A stretch of 64,000 bases of DNA from Planctomycetota bacterium (GTDB lineage Bacteria > Planctomycetota > Phycisphaerae > Phycisphaerales > UBA1924), in NCBI GenBank assembly GCA_024280755.1, contig JAJRPN010000031.1:1-64000 (forward strand), in the 5' to 3' direction. A model generated the notes under the pieces. That model saw only the letters and a list, made by a program, of their open reading frames with translations. It had not been told where the DNA came from and ran no database searches. Within the stretch, counting starts at the first letter, position 1, and every line of letters begins with the position of its first letter. Of this stretch, positions 17,778-26,056 are shown one piece after another. The position numbers were made by a program, and so were the translations under genes.

Positions 17778-17822
17778 TTGATATTCCTTTTTCTTAGTCC
17801 CGATCTATTTCTAACCGATTGG

Positions 17823-18878
17823 TCAACAACCAATATAGCGGGCGTAGAGCGCTCTGGCAATAGCCGGATCGTCGATTCCATCGAAAATCGCTCGCCCATC
17901 CCGAAAAACGGTCAAGCCTATATCATCCGCCAAGAATCGCCCTTTGATCATGAAACTGGTGGTTTCAAAGGAGCCATGCTCGTTGAGGGATTGGGCGAGA
18001 TCAGTCATCGCGATGGGTGATTTGGTATGCGGGTTGATCTGGATTGCTGATCGGCCACAGATCGATTGGGTTTCTTCGTCCTCTCGATCGAGGAACTCGA
18101 AATCTCGCTTGCTGCAACATGGGCACTCTGGATCGATCAGCCCCGCAAGTTCCAGTCGTCTTCGGGTGCCTTCCCACAGGTCAAACTCCAACATCGAACC
18201 CATGACCCGATCGTGTGCCCCGATGAGCAGCTTGAGAGCCTCGCTGGCCTGATAGCTCGCGATGATCGCCGAGACCGGCGCGAACACGCCTGCGCTCTCA
18301 CAGGTCGGCTGAGACCCCGCTGGTGGCGGTGAGCTAAACAAACACCGCAAGCAAGGCGTCTTGCCCGGAATAAACACCGCCGCCATCCCGCGCGTCGCGA
18401 TCGCGCCGCCATAGACATAGGGGATGGTGTGCATCACCGAAAGATCATTGATCAAGAACCGGGTCTCGAAGTTGTCGGTGCCATCAAGGAGCACATCGGG
18501 TTTGCCCAACTTGCCATGAAGCACGATACGGTCGGCGTCGTAGGCTCCGAAATCGGCAACCACAGCATCGACTTCGATCTCAGGATTTACTGCCAGCAAT
18601 CTGTTCTTGGCAGCTTGTGCTTTGGGGAGTTGATCCCGCGCGTCGGCATCGCAGAACAAGGTCTGGCGATGCAAGTTCGAATACTCGACCAGATCACGAT
18701 CAATGAGTGTGATCTTGCCCACACCCGCACGGGCGAGTAGATCCGCACTCGGGCATCCGAGCGCACCGCATCCGACGATCATCGCGTGGCTCTTGGCGAG
18801 TCGGTCTTGGGCGGGTTGATCCCAGAACGGGAGCCTGAGCTGGCGGATATATCGTTGGTTTGCAGGGGTATCGGTCAC
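17823..18878 (-). CDS. ThiF/MoeB-family adenylyltransferase
   Basis: The 351-residue E1-like enzyme adenylates the C-terminal Gly of a sulfur-carrier protein for thiamine or molybdopterin synthesis. It shows the nucleotide loop MIVGCGALGCPSADLLARAG, DRDLVEYSNLHRQTLF, the DGTDNFETRFLIND segment, and a zinc site built from CLRC and CPCC. The last 85 residues are not a rhodanese domain but a small conserved tail with GRSAIQI and FRDGRAIF. GTG 18878 is chosen because TACAAT lies five bases upstream and the sequence after it matches family starts; ATG 18920 would overlap the divergent GNAT gene. Confidence 0.9.
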   Translation of the reverse strand: MTDTPANQRYIRQLRLPFWDQPAQDRLAKSHAMIVGCGALGCPSADLLARAGVGKITLIDRDLVEYSNLHRQTLFCDADARDQLPKAQAAKNRLLAVNPEIEVDAVVADFGAYDADRIVLHGKLGKPDVLLDGTDNFETRFLINDLSVMHTIPYVYGGAIATRGMAAVFIPGKTPCLRCLFSSPPPAGSQPTCESAGVFAPVSAIIASYQASEALKLLIGAHDRVMGSMLEFDLWEGTRRRLELAGLIDPECPCCSKRDFEFLDREDEETQSICGRSAIQINPHTKSPIAMTDLAQSLNEHGSFETTSFMIKGRFLADDIGLTVFRDGRAIFDGIDDPAIARALYARYIGC

Positions 18879-18911
18879 GCATGATTGTATTCCCTGTGCT
18901 AAGGTGTTCCC

Positions 18912-19595
18912 ATGACACACTGCGCTTCTGAGAACTTATTCCCTACCGAGGGGCTTGGCTGGACGGCACCCATGCCTCTGGTATGCAATCTTGAATCCGA
19001 ACGGCTAATCGTCCGCAGCTACCAGCTCGGCGATGCCCAAGAAGTGTTCGACGCAATCAATGACTCACGCGACAGGCACCTCTTGCCTTGGATGCCCTGG
19101 TGCAAAGATAACCACAGGACGCTCGAATCAACCACGAAGTACATCTGCGAGCAAAACCTCGCAATGGCCAACCCGGCAACCTTCAACAATGTGGGCACGG
19201 GTATTTTTTGCAAAGAATCAGGACGATTTCTCGGCGGCAGCGGCGTCCACGATATCCGTAAAGACACCGCATCGTGCGAAACCGGATATTGGATCCGACG
19301 CGATGCCCTCGGGCACGGCTATGCCCGCGAAGCATGCGCCAGAACCCTCTCTTGGGCACTCGCCTCGCACACCAAAGGCGGGCTGGGTCTACAAAAAGTT
19401 CGCATCTATTGCTCAGCAAACAATATTCATTCGACTAACCTCATCGAACAACTTGGTATCACCGCTGAGGTGCGACAGCGCAACGACTACTACATCGAAA
19501 CCATCGGCGCCACCGATCGGCTCGGTTGGGGCGTGATGGCTGACGAGTGGGATTGCGAACAACACCGTGCTTTCAATCCGATCACGCACGGGTAA
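18912..19595 (+). CDS. GNAT-family N-acetyltransferase (RimJ/RimL-like)
   Basis: The 227-residue protein begins its domain with LESERLIVRSYQLGDAQEVF, the usual RimJ/RimL opening. It has FLGGSGVHDI followed by GYWIRRDALGHGYAREA, the acetyl-CoA-binding R/Q-x-x-G-x-A region (here ALGHGYA). The substrate could be a ribosomal protein N-terminus or a small amine. AAGGTG before ATG 18912 supports this start over the internal ATG at 18972. Its end overlaps the convergent metallophosphoesterase gene by 14 bases. Confidence 0.88.
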   Translation: MTHCASENLFPTEGLGWTAPMPLVCNLESERLIVRSYQLGDAQEVFDAINDSRDRHLLPWMPWCKDNHRTLESTTKYICEQNLAMANPATFNNVGTGIFCKESGRFLGGSGVHDIRKDTASCETGYWIRRDALGHGYAREACARTLSWALASHTKGGLGLQKVRIYCSANNIHSTNLIEQLGITAEVRQRNDYYIETIGATDRLGWGVMADEWDCEQHRAFNPITHG

Positions 19596-20805
19596 GTGTG
19601 ATCACCGATATCTCCGGCGGCACACCAACACGCACCGGCAACATCGACATGCCAATGCCTCGCGAAATATGCACTCGACAAACCGGGCCATCGACGAGTC
19701 CTCCTGCATACTTTGAGCCAAATCTGCTTGGAACCATCGGCGTGCCGAGGAATGGGATCTTGACCTGCCCGCCATGTGTATGCCCTGAGCACATCAAATC
19801 GATGCGTGGTGCACCAGCCTTGGTAAGCGAACGGAGTTCTGCACTGTCTGGATTATGCGATAGCACGATACGAGGCGTGTGGGCCTCAACATCTTGAAAT
19901 GCACGATCAACATCGATATAGCTATCGGTAAGATCGCCAAACCCAACAAGAGCGAGCGAGCCTTCGCCCGGATCTTGCGTCTGGATCGTTCGTGTTTTGG
20001 CATCGATCCAAAGCCGATCGTTGTCGATCATGTAGACACCTTGATCGCGTAGCGCCCGCGACATCCGCCGACCATCGCCCCACCAATCATGATTCCCTAA
20101 CACCCCCACTGCGCCGATCGTTGCTTGCTCAACGAGCGGCTTGCACAACTCGGCAGCCAGATCGATCTCTTCGACACCATCGTGGACATGATCGCCGGTC
20201 AGGAAAACCAAATCGGGCTTCTGAGCCAAAGCCAACTCGACTGCCTGTTGAACGAATGATGCGGGGATGCGCGGGCCGAGATGGGTATCTGCAATCTGAA
20301 CAACTTTCAAGCCTTCAAACGCTGAATCAAGATTCCTGATTGGGACGGTGTACTTGCGAACCTTGATCGACCAGGGTTCGATGAGTGTGGCGTATCCGGG
20401 GGTGACGATCGCGCCGATGCTTACGGTGCCGATGGTTGCATTGGCGAGGAATCGGCGGCGACCGACATCAAGCACTTGCGATTTAACTTGTGCATTCTCA
20501 ACAACCAACTTTGTGCGCAGACGAAGAGCGATCCAAATCAGCGTGATCCAAACTGCCCACGCGATCGCATTGGCTGCGACGATGCCAAATGGGTGATCGC
20601 GCATTCCGCGAAGCCCTAAGGTGTATATCGGTATCCATCCCGGCAACGCGATCATGTAGGCCGCGTTGGCGATGATGCGAACGACGCCGTCAATGTGATA
20701 AGTCCACGAGGCGATGCATACCGAGCTGGTGCATGCAGTCCCAACCCCCCACGCACAAACTGCACGATGCAAAGAGGACTTCGGGATTGAAAATCGAATC
20801 GGCAT
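19582..20805 (-). CDS. Membrane-anchored metallophosphoesterase (YkuE/YaeI-like)
   Basis: The 407-residue protein has three to four membrane spans in the first 105 residues, then a GRRRFL patch, then a calcineurin-like phosphoesterase domain from about residue 150. Metal ligands are complete: ADTHLG, TGDHVHDG, GNHDWWG, LSHNPD and SGHTHGGQ. This arrangement matches YaeI/YkuE-type enzymes, which act on membrane lipids such as UDP-diacylglucosamine or related phosphodiesters. The exact substrate is unknown. No Shine-Dalgarno sequence is visible before ATG 20805. Confidence 0.9.
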   Translation of the reverse strand: MPIRFSIPKSSLHRAVCAWGVGTACTSSVCIASWTYHIDGVVRIIANAAYMIALPGWIPIYTLGLRGMRDHPFGIVAANAIAWAVWITLIWIALRLRTKLVVENAQVKSQVLDVGRRRFLANATIGTVSIGAIVTPGYATLIEPWSIKVRKYTVPIRNLDSAFEGLKVVQIADTHLGPRIPASFVQQAVELALAQKPDLVFLTGDHVHDGVEEIDLAAELCKPLVEQATIGAVGVLGNHDWWGDGRRMSRALRDQGVYMIDNDRLWIDAKTRTIQTQDPGEGSLALVGFGDLTDSYIDVDRAFQDVEAHTPRIVLSHNPDSAELRSLTKAGAPRIDLMCSGHTHGGQVKIPFLGTPMVPSRFGSKYAGGLVDGPVCRVHISRGIGMSMLPVRVGVPPEISVITLTRA

Positions 20806-20849
20806 GGTGGTCTGTACTGGTGTTGGGCACCTTGGGATCGGGATTCCAT

Positions 20850-20877
20850 AAAAAAACCCAGAGCCAATGGCTCTGGG
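20850..20877 (-). terminator. Rho-independent terminator after rpsG
   Basis: On the minus strand a perfect 9-bp stem (CCCAGAGCC with GGCTCTGGG) has a 3-base loop and is followed by seven T. It lies 36 bases past the rpsG stop. Confidence 0.92.
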
Positions 20878-20913
20878 TCGTATATCGGTTGATTTGTGTC
20901 TTCTTTGAACCAG

Positions 20914-21414
20914 TTATCGCGCGAAGTGAGCAAATGCCTTGTTGGCTTCGGCCATTCTGTGGGTTTGGTCACGAGTGTTCATGGCCTTGCCTTCGTTGCG
21001 GGATGCTGCCCAGAGCTCGTCAGCGAGCTTGAGGTGAGCCGAACGGCCTTTTTCGCCGCGAACAGCAGCGATGATCCAACGGAACGCCAATGCCTGCTGG
21101 CGGTTGGTAGGAACCTGCATTGGAACCTGGTAGTTTGCACCACCGATTCGCTTGGAGCGAACCTCAAGGTATGGTTTTACATTGGCGACGGCACGAAGGA
21201 AAATATCGTGTCCATCTTTGATGCCTTCGGCTTCTGCTTCGGCATTGCCGACGAGACGCTTATCGATTTCGGCGAACGCATCGTAGACGACGCGCTGCGA
21301 CGAGGTCTTGCGGCCATCAAGCATCAAGCAGTTGATGAACTTGGCAACAACCTTGTCGTTGAACTTTGGATCGGGACGAAGCTGTGCTTCTGAATGTGTG
21401 ATTCGACCAGCCAT
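20914..21414 (-). CDS. rpsG: 30S ribosomal protein S7
   Basis: The 166-residue protein is S7, which binds the 3' domain of 16S rRNA and helps form the E site. Recognisable blocks are KFINCLMLDGRKTSSQRVVYDAF, NVKPYLEVRSKRIGGANYQVP and RGEKGRSAHLKLADEL. ATG 21414 is chosen because AAGGAG sits just upstream; an upstream in-frame ATG at 21435 precedes that element. The C-terminus stops at NKAFAHFAR without a long extension. It lies downstream of rpsL, but a terminator stands between them and another follows it; fusA and tuf are not next. Confidence 0.97.
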   Translation of the reverse strand: MAGRITHSEAQLRPDPKFNDKVVAKFINCLMLDGRKTSSQRVVYDAFAEIDKRLVGNAEAEAEGIKDGHDIFLRAVANVKPYLEVRSKRIGGANYQVPMQVPTNRQQALAFRWIIAAVRGEKGRSAHLKLADELWAASRNEGKAMNTRDQTHRMAEANKAFAHFAR

Positions 21415-21492
21415 GGGTATCTCCTTGGGGCTCATCTGCTCTTGCGAGCGCTGTTCACCCTGTCATTCGTATGACAGAATTACTTGCCAGAT

Positions 21493-21522
21493 AAAAAAAC
21501 CGCATAGCTACATGCCATGCGG
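21493..21522 (-). terminator. Rho-independent terminator between rpsL and rpsG
   Basis: On the minus strand a 9-bp stem with one G-U pair (CCGCATGGC with GCTATGCGG) has a 5-base loop and is followed by seven T. It lies 20 bases after the rpsL stop. Confidence 0.88.
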
Positions 21523-21542
21523 CGTATTGAAACTTGATTCGA

Positions 21543-21917
21543 TTAGGACTTGCCCTTTTTCGCACCGTACTTCGAGCGGCCTTGCTTGCGATCGTCTACG
21601 CCGAGACAATCGAGTGCACCGCGAACGACATGGTAGCGAACACCGGGGAGGTCACGAACTCGTCCGCCACGGACGAGAACGATGGAATGTTCCTGAAGGT
21701 TATGCCCTTCGCCACCGATGTATGCAGTGACTTCTTTGCCGTTGGAGAGGCGAACACGAGCGATCTTCCGGAGTGCGGAGTTCGGCTTTTTCGGTGTCGT
21801 TGTCTTTACGGTGAGGCACACGCCGCGACGCTGAGGACAGTTTTCCATATCACGAGAATATGATTTAGTCACTGGAGTCTTGCGTGGTTTGCGGATGAGC
21901 TGATTGATCGTCGGCAT
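21543..21917 (-). CDS. rpsL: 30S ribosomal protein S12
   Basis: The 124-residue protein is S12, part of the decoding centre. The sequence begins [13 protein letters not shown] and contains [20 protein letters not shown] and [17 protein letters not shown]. Both lysines linked in other bacteria to streptomycin resistance are wild type (KKPNS and GVRYH contexts are standard). It precedes rpsG on the same strand as in the classical str operon, but a strong terminator separates the two. A weak Shine-Dalgarno sequence (GGGA) precedes the ATG. Confidence 0.98.
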   Translation of the reverse strand: MPTINQLIRKPRKTPVTKSYSRDMENCPQRRGVCLTVKTTTPKKPNSALRKIARVRLSNGKEVTAYIGGEGHNLQEHSIVLVRGGRVRDLPGVRYHVVRGALDCLGVDDRKQGRSKYGAKKGKS

Positions 21918-21992
21918 GCGTATATATCCCGTTGCTTCTTACAATGTCCACACCTTGTGAACGAACCTCGACCGATCGTTGGTCGGGCAGGA

Positions 21993-22020
21993 AGTGTAGC
22001 GCATCAAATCCGCGAAGCAA
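21993..22020 (-). promoter_or_regulatory. Possible promoter of rpsL
   Basis: On the minus strand TTGCTT (22015-22020) and TACACT (21993-21998) are 16 bases apart, giving a leader of about 70 bases to rpsL. The -35 match is poor, so this is tentative. Confidence 0.3.
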
Positions 22021-22092
22021 GGGTTAAAAAGCGAGAAAACCCATCCAAGCCTCGATCTGATTTTGGCGGGTGTCCGGGTCTAAGATCGCTCC

Positions 22093-22440
22093 ATGCCCAA
22101 TATACCCGAACAACCAGACAATACCCAGATTCCGGTCGATATTTCAGTCCATGAGTTCCAAGAGCTGATCCGGGAGCGTTACTTTGCCTCGGACAACGCC
22201 CGAGGCACCGCGGGGACATTTTTGTACCTGACTGAAGAGTTTGGGGAGTTGGCGACCGCTTTGGCGAACAACAACCGCTCAAACCGGCCGCCTACTCAAG
22301 CTGAGAAGGATAACTTGGAAGAAGAGTTTGCAGATGTACTGGCATGGCTCGCGACTTTGGCGAACATCAATGGCGTCGATCTGGCATCAACACTCATCAA
22401 ATATACCGACCCAGACCGAGTCCAAGGCGTTAAAGACTAA
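22093..22440 (+). CDS. MazG-like nucleotide pyrophosphohydrolase
   Basis: The 115-residue all-alpha protein matches the MazG-like fold. LTEEFGELATAL gives the E-x-x-E half and EEEFADVLAWLATLANINGVDL gives the E-x-x-D half of the magnesium site. Such proteins hydrolyse NTPs or dNTPs to the monophosphate and pyrophosphate as house-cleaning enzymes. There is no Shine-Dalgarno sequence, but TAAGAT lies six bases before the ATG. It is convergent with the SpoIIE-type gene, with 11 bases between the stops. Confidence 0.88.
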   Translation: MPNIPEQPDNTQIPVDISVHEFQELIRERYFASDNARGTAGTFLYLTEEFGELATALANNNRSNRPPTQAEKDNLEEEFADVLAWLATLANINGVDLASTLIKYTDPDRVQGVKD

Positions 22441-22451
22441 TCAAATTGAAA

Positions 22452-23927
22452 TTAAGCGGGCTCTGGAACCGGCTCAGATTCCGCTTGCGCTTCTTGAGCA
22501 CCTTGCGCTTCACCGGCTCCGATCGGTCGATAGATCTCGATCGTCAGCGTGTCATCGTCTGGGGGGATCCCACCGCGGTAGGCGGTCACCTCGTTGAGGA
22601 TCCGCTCGGCCCATTGGCCTTGCCCGCCGTTCTCGATTCCCGGCATGACAGGAGCCGAGAGAATCCGACGCAGTCCATCAATATGGAGCATCTTGCCTTC
22701 GATACTCCGAGCTTCGATTGCGCCGTCGGTATACACAATCAATGAATCACCGGGCATGAACTCGACTTCTACCTGAGCAGCATCAAAATCTTCGTCAGCA
22801 CACGCCCCAAGCACAAAGGTTGTCGGGTCGATATCACGGAGTGAGCCATCGATGCCTCGGATAAACGCTGGCGGATGACCGCCCGAAGCGTATTCAACGA
22901 TCTCACGATCGTGATCGACCCGCAGACAGACAGCGGTCGCGTAGATCGAATGTTTGGCGAGGGTCAGGTGGACATATTTGTTGAGCTTCTCAAGCAGTTC
23001 GCCGGGGGAGATATCGGGGTTTTCTGCGAAGCAGATATCGATCTCGCCATGGAGGCGGTTGACGGTGAGGGCTGCGGGGATCCCGTGCCCGGTGACATCG
23101 ATGATAACTACGGAAAGCTTTTCGCCCTTGCCATCAACAGCTTCGGTGATCTTGGTGTACAGATAGTCGCCACCGATTTGCTGCATGGGTTCGTATTTGT
23201 AGGTGTATCGGATATTGCCGGTGGTTCGCGGCGCGGGGTAGAGTGCTTCGTGAACCTGGCGAGCGTAGGCAAGTTCTTGACGGAGCATGCCGTAGCGTTT
23301 GTTGAGGAACTTGTTTGTAGATTTTTGGATGCGTTGCGAGTGCTTGATCGCAATAATGATGATGCCCGGAGTGGTCGAGAGGGCTAACGCTGCGGTGAGT
23401 GCCAAACTTGTGAGCAAGGTATCATGCTCAATGATGAGATGACTCAGCCCACTGGCTCCTGCGATCACCGCAACGGGGAGAATGGCCTGCCGGATCGTCC
23501 AAGGGAATAGGCAGCATGCGATGAAGTGCGAGAACACAAACGATGCGATCGCTGTTGGGCCGATGCTCATGTCCATGACCCGCAAGCCGATACCCAAAGT
23601 ACCGTCGAGCATAATCAAGCCCATCGAGATATATACAATTGACTGTGTAGATACGCGCCGACCCACCGCAACAAGCAACGCGGTGAGGTATGCTCCGAAC
23701 CAGATGATCGATGTGAAGATGAAGAATGCCCGCTGCCAGTTGTCCGCGAGCACATTGGTGATATCGACACCACGCACAAGCATGACGATTGTCACTATCA
23801 ACGAGAGAAAACTAAACCCTCCCCAGATTGAAATATACCAGATCAAACGCTTGCGCAAGAGTTCATCGGTCTCGATCGTGAATGATCTGCGAAACTCGGT
23901 TGTTTCAAATGATGCGGTCGTAGCCAA
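22452..23927 (-). CDS. Membrane SpoIIE/RsbU-type PP2C phosphatase
   Basis: The 491-residue protein has about six membrane spans in residues 28-200, a short coiled coil (about 205-240) and a C-terminal PP2C-like phosphatase domain. The metal-binding residues are present: IGGDYLY, IIDVTGHG, SGGHPPAF, VYTDGAIEA and PPDDDTLTI. Such proteins usually dephosphorylate an anti-sigma antagonist to switch on an alternative sigma factor; no STAS or anti-sigma gene is nearby. The start is TTG 23927 because GAGGAG lies six bases upstream. A tail rich in Glu, Ala and Pro ends the protein. A paralogue lies 42 bases upstream in the same direction. Confidence 0.92.
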   Translation of the reverse strand: MATTASFETTEFRRSFTIETDELLRKRLIWYISIWGGFSFLSLIVTIVMLVRGVDITNVLADNWQRAFFIFTSIIWFGAYLTALLVAVGRRVSTQSIVYISMGLIMLDGTLGIGLRVMDMSIGPTAIASFVFSHFIACCLFPWTIRQAILPVAVIAGASGLSHLIIEHDTLLTSLALTAALALSTTPGIIIIAIKHSQRIQKSTNKFLNKRYGMLRQELAYARQVHEALYPAPRTTGNIRYTYKYEPMQQIGGDYLYTKITEAVDGKGEKLSVVIIDVTGHGIPAALTVNRLHGEIDICFAENPDISPGELLEKLNKYVHLTLAKHSIYATAVCLRVDHDREIVEYASGGHPPAFIRGIDGSLRDIDPTTFVLGACADEDFDAAQVEVEFMPGDSLIVYTDGAIEARSIEGKMLHIDGLRRILSAPVMPGIENGGQGQWAERILNEVTAYRGGIPPDDDTLTIEIYRPIGAGEAQGAQEAQAESEPVPEPA

Positions 23928-23969
23928 TCCTTGCTCCTCAAAGCTCCCTCGGGATAATCCATATTGGGA

Positions 23970-25340
23970 TTACGCCCGGTAGAGTTCCACTATCAGGATA
24001 TCATCTGAAGCCGATCCTGCACGCTTTTTTTCAACATCTGTGAGAATCTTCTCAGGCCAACGCTCTTGTTGCTCGGTCCAATCCTCGCTCAAAACCCTTT
24101 CGACGCCTTGAGTTGAGTACAACTCGCCCCGTTGGTCCATCGCTTCAGAAACCCCATCGGTATAGGCAATCAACGAATCGCCGGGCAGGAATGGATGCTC
24201 TTTGACCGTTGGTTTATTCTCGGTGCCGATCCCAACGCCAAGCACAGATGAGGTCGAATCGAAGTGTTGGGTGGTGCCTCGGGCATTGCGGAGGATCGGT
24301 GCAGGATGTCCTGCATTGGCGATGCGGATGGTGCCTTTGATTGGATCGGCATTAAACGCCACCGCGCTGACAAGCACCGCCGAATCGCCAAGCGTCAGGC
24401 AGACATACCTGTCCATCTTCGTTAGCAGTTCGCCAGGATCAATCGTCGGATCTTCACCCATGATCCGCATGAGTTCACCCTGTAGTCGATTGGCGGTCAG
24501 AGCAGCCGAGAGCCCGTGCCCGGTGACATCGAAAAGCACCAAGGTCAATGGCGACTTTGCTTCGCCGGGTTGTTCGATCGATGCGAAGATCGAATCGCCT
24601 CCGATCTGACTCATCGGGCGATAGGCATAGGTAAACCGGATATCGCCCGAAGACTTAGGCTTTGGAAACCCACGCTCGTGAATGTTCTTCGCTGCTTGGA
24701 GTTCCTCGCGGACCTCTTCGTATTGAGTCTTGATGAAGTGAAGCTCGAACTGATCCTGCAAACGGGTCGATCGGAAGAATGAGATCATGGTGCCTGGGAT
24801 GGTGACGACGATGTAGGCAAACATGGCGCCGAGAATCGAAAAATCCTCGGCCTGCTTATTGATGACCAGGGCAAGCCCTGACCCGACGATCCAGAGAATA
24901 CTCAGCCCGAGGGTCTGCTTTGGTGTCCAAGGCAACAACAACGCACCGAGGGTCAGCCCGATGAGCACGCCGATGATGGTGTCGCCGCCAGGACTTGGGT
25001 CTTTGTAGACCACCCACCGGATAATCGCGATTAAACCCTCAGTTGCGATCACGAGAAGCGATATGCGAATGCACCAGATTTTTGTTGGGTTGAAAAAATA
25101 CACCACCGCGCCCGCAGCAATGTACAACCCCGCCCAGATAAACCCGATCGCGACGAAGGCCATGTCCATCGTGCCCACACGCATCGACTGCATCGCGATC
25201 ACAACGAGCCCGAGCAAGGCCATGAGTCCTAAGAACTGCACCGTGTTTCGGCGAACCTCGACCACATCAAGATTTTCAACCAAATGATTGGTATCGAGTT
25301 CAAGCACAGCGCCGACGAGTTGTTCTAGTTGTTTGTGCAC
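23970..25340 (-). CDS. Membrane SpoIIE/RsbU-type PP2C phosphatase (paralogue)
   Basis: The 456-residue protein has the same architecture as its downstream neighbour: about six membrane spans (residues 35-200), a coiled-coil linker, then the phosphatase domain with IGGDSIF, LFDVTGHG, ANAGHPAPI, AYTDGVSEA and ASDDILIVEL. The two are clear paralogues from a tandem duplication, but diverged enough to sense different signals. GTG 25340 is the first start; it lies in the loop of a perfect 9-bp inverted repeat (25328-25351) and no Shine-Dalgarno sequence is visible, so the start is uncertain. Confidence 0.9.
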   Translation of the reverse strand: MHKQLEQLVGAVLELDTNHLVENLDVVEVRRNTVQFLGLMALLGLVVIAMQSMRVGTMDMAFVAIGFIWAGLYIAAGAVVYFFNPTKIWCIRISLLVIATEGLIAIIRWVVYKDPSPGGDTIIGVLIGLTLGALLLPWTPKQTLGLSILWIVGSGLALVINKQAEDFSILGAMFAYIVVTIPGTMISFFRSTRLQDQFELHFIKTQYEEVREELQAAKNIHERGFPKPKSSGDIRFTYAYRPMSQIGGDSIFASIEQPGEAKSPLTLVLFDVTGHGLSAALTANRLQGELMRIMGEDPTIDPGELLTKMDRYVCLTLGDSAVLVSAVAFNADPIKGTIRIANAGHPAPILRNARGTTQHFDSTSSVLGVGIGTENKPTVKEHPFLPGDSLIAYTDGVSEAMDQRGELYSTQGVERVLSEDWTEQQERWPEKILTDVEKKRAGSASDDILIVELYRA

Positions 25341-25351
25341 GCAAACAACTA
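25328..25351. promoter_or_regulatory. Inverted repeat around the start codon of the SpoIIE-type gene
   Basis: Arms AGTTGTTTG (25328-25336) and CAAACAACT (25343-25351) are perfect over 9 bp with a 6-base centre that holds the GTG start codon. In mRNA this would be a hairpin presenting the start codon in its loop; as DNA it could be an operator. Confidence 0.55.
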
Positions 25352-25379
25352 TATCGGGTGGGTGAGCCGTTCGCTTGGA

Positions 25380-25976
25380 TTAATTCGTGTTCTCCGAACG
25401 ATTCTTGCCAGGCACCCAAAGAACATCATCCTTACCTTTGCCATTCGCCACGCGTGAAAGCACAAAGAGCAGATCGGAGAGCCGATTTAGGTATTTCATT
25501 GTCAGGATTGAGGTTTCTTTCGGCTCGATCTCGATCAAATGCGAAACCACCCGCTCGGCCCGTCGGCAGACGGTGCGGACGATATGCAAATCGCCAGCGA
25601 GCTTTGAGCCGCCGGGGAGGATGAAGCTGGTGAGGGATTCGAGATCGGCGTTGTGCTCGTCGATCAGATCTTCGAGTGCTTTGACCTGAGGCTCGGTAAT
25701 CCTTAAAGCTGAGCCCGGTGCTTCCTCTTTGGCGATTGGTGTGCATAAGTCGGCACCGAGATCGAAGAGATCGTGCTGAATGAGCTCGAGAGGCTTGGCC
25801 AACGATGATTTGGATTCTTGGGCACTGAGGACAGCCAACCCGAGAAAGGCGTTGGTTTCGTCAACACAGCCATAGGCTTCGACGCGGGGGTGGGATTTGG
25901 CGACGCGTTTGCCGGTGCCGAGCCCGGTGGTGCCTTGATCGCCCGTGCGGGTATAGATTTTGGTAAGCTTGACCAT
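25380..25976 (-). CDS. Cob(I)yrinic acid a,c-diamide adenosyltransferase, PduO type
   Basis: The 198-residue enzyme moves adenosyl from ATP to cob(I)alamin to make coenzyme B12. Family motifs are complete: KIYTRTGDQGTTGL (ATP site) near the N-terminus, VDETNAFLG, FILPGGSKLAGDLHIVRTVCRRAER and YLNRLSDLLFVLSR. A B12 need fits the 50-64 kb catabolic genes if propionyl-CoA is handled by methylmalonyl-CoA mutase, but that is inference. TAGACT lies seven bases before the ATG and no Shine-Dalgarno sequence is present. The SpoIIE-type genes follow on the same strand 39 bases later. Confidence 0.95.
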   Translation of the reverse strand: MVKLTKIYTRTGDQGTTGLGTGKRVAKSHPRVEAYGCVDETNAFLGLAVLSAQESKSSLAKPLELIQHDLFDLGADLCTPIAKEEAPGSALRITEPQVKALEDLIDEHNADLESLTSFILPGGSKLAGDLHIVRTVCRRAERVVSHLIEIEPKETSILTMKYLNRLSDLLFVLSRVANGKGKDDVLWVPGKNRSENTN

Positions 25977-26056
25977 ATGAGAGAGTCTATCGGATAAACG
26001 GCCGGTTCGTCGGATAGGCTAGTAATCAATCTTATTTGATGTACAACGAGATCAAT

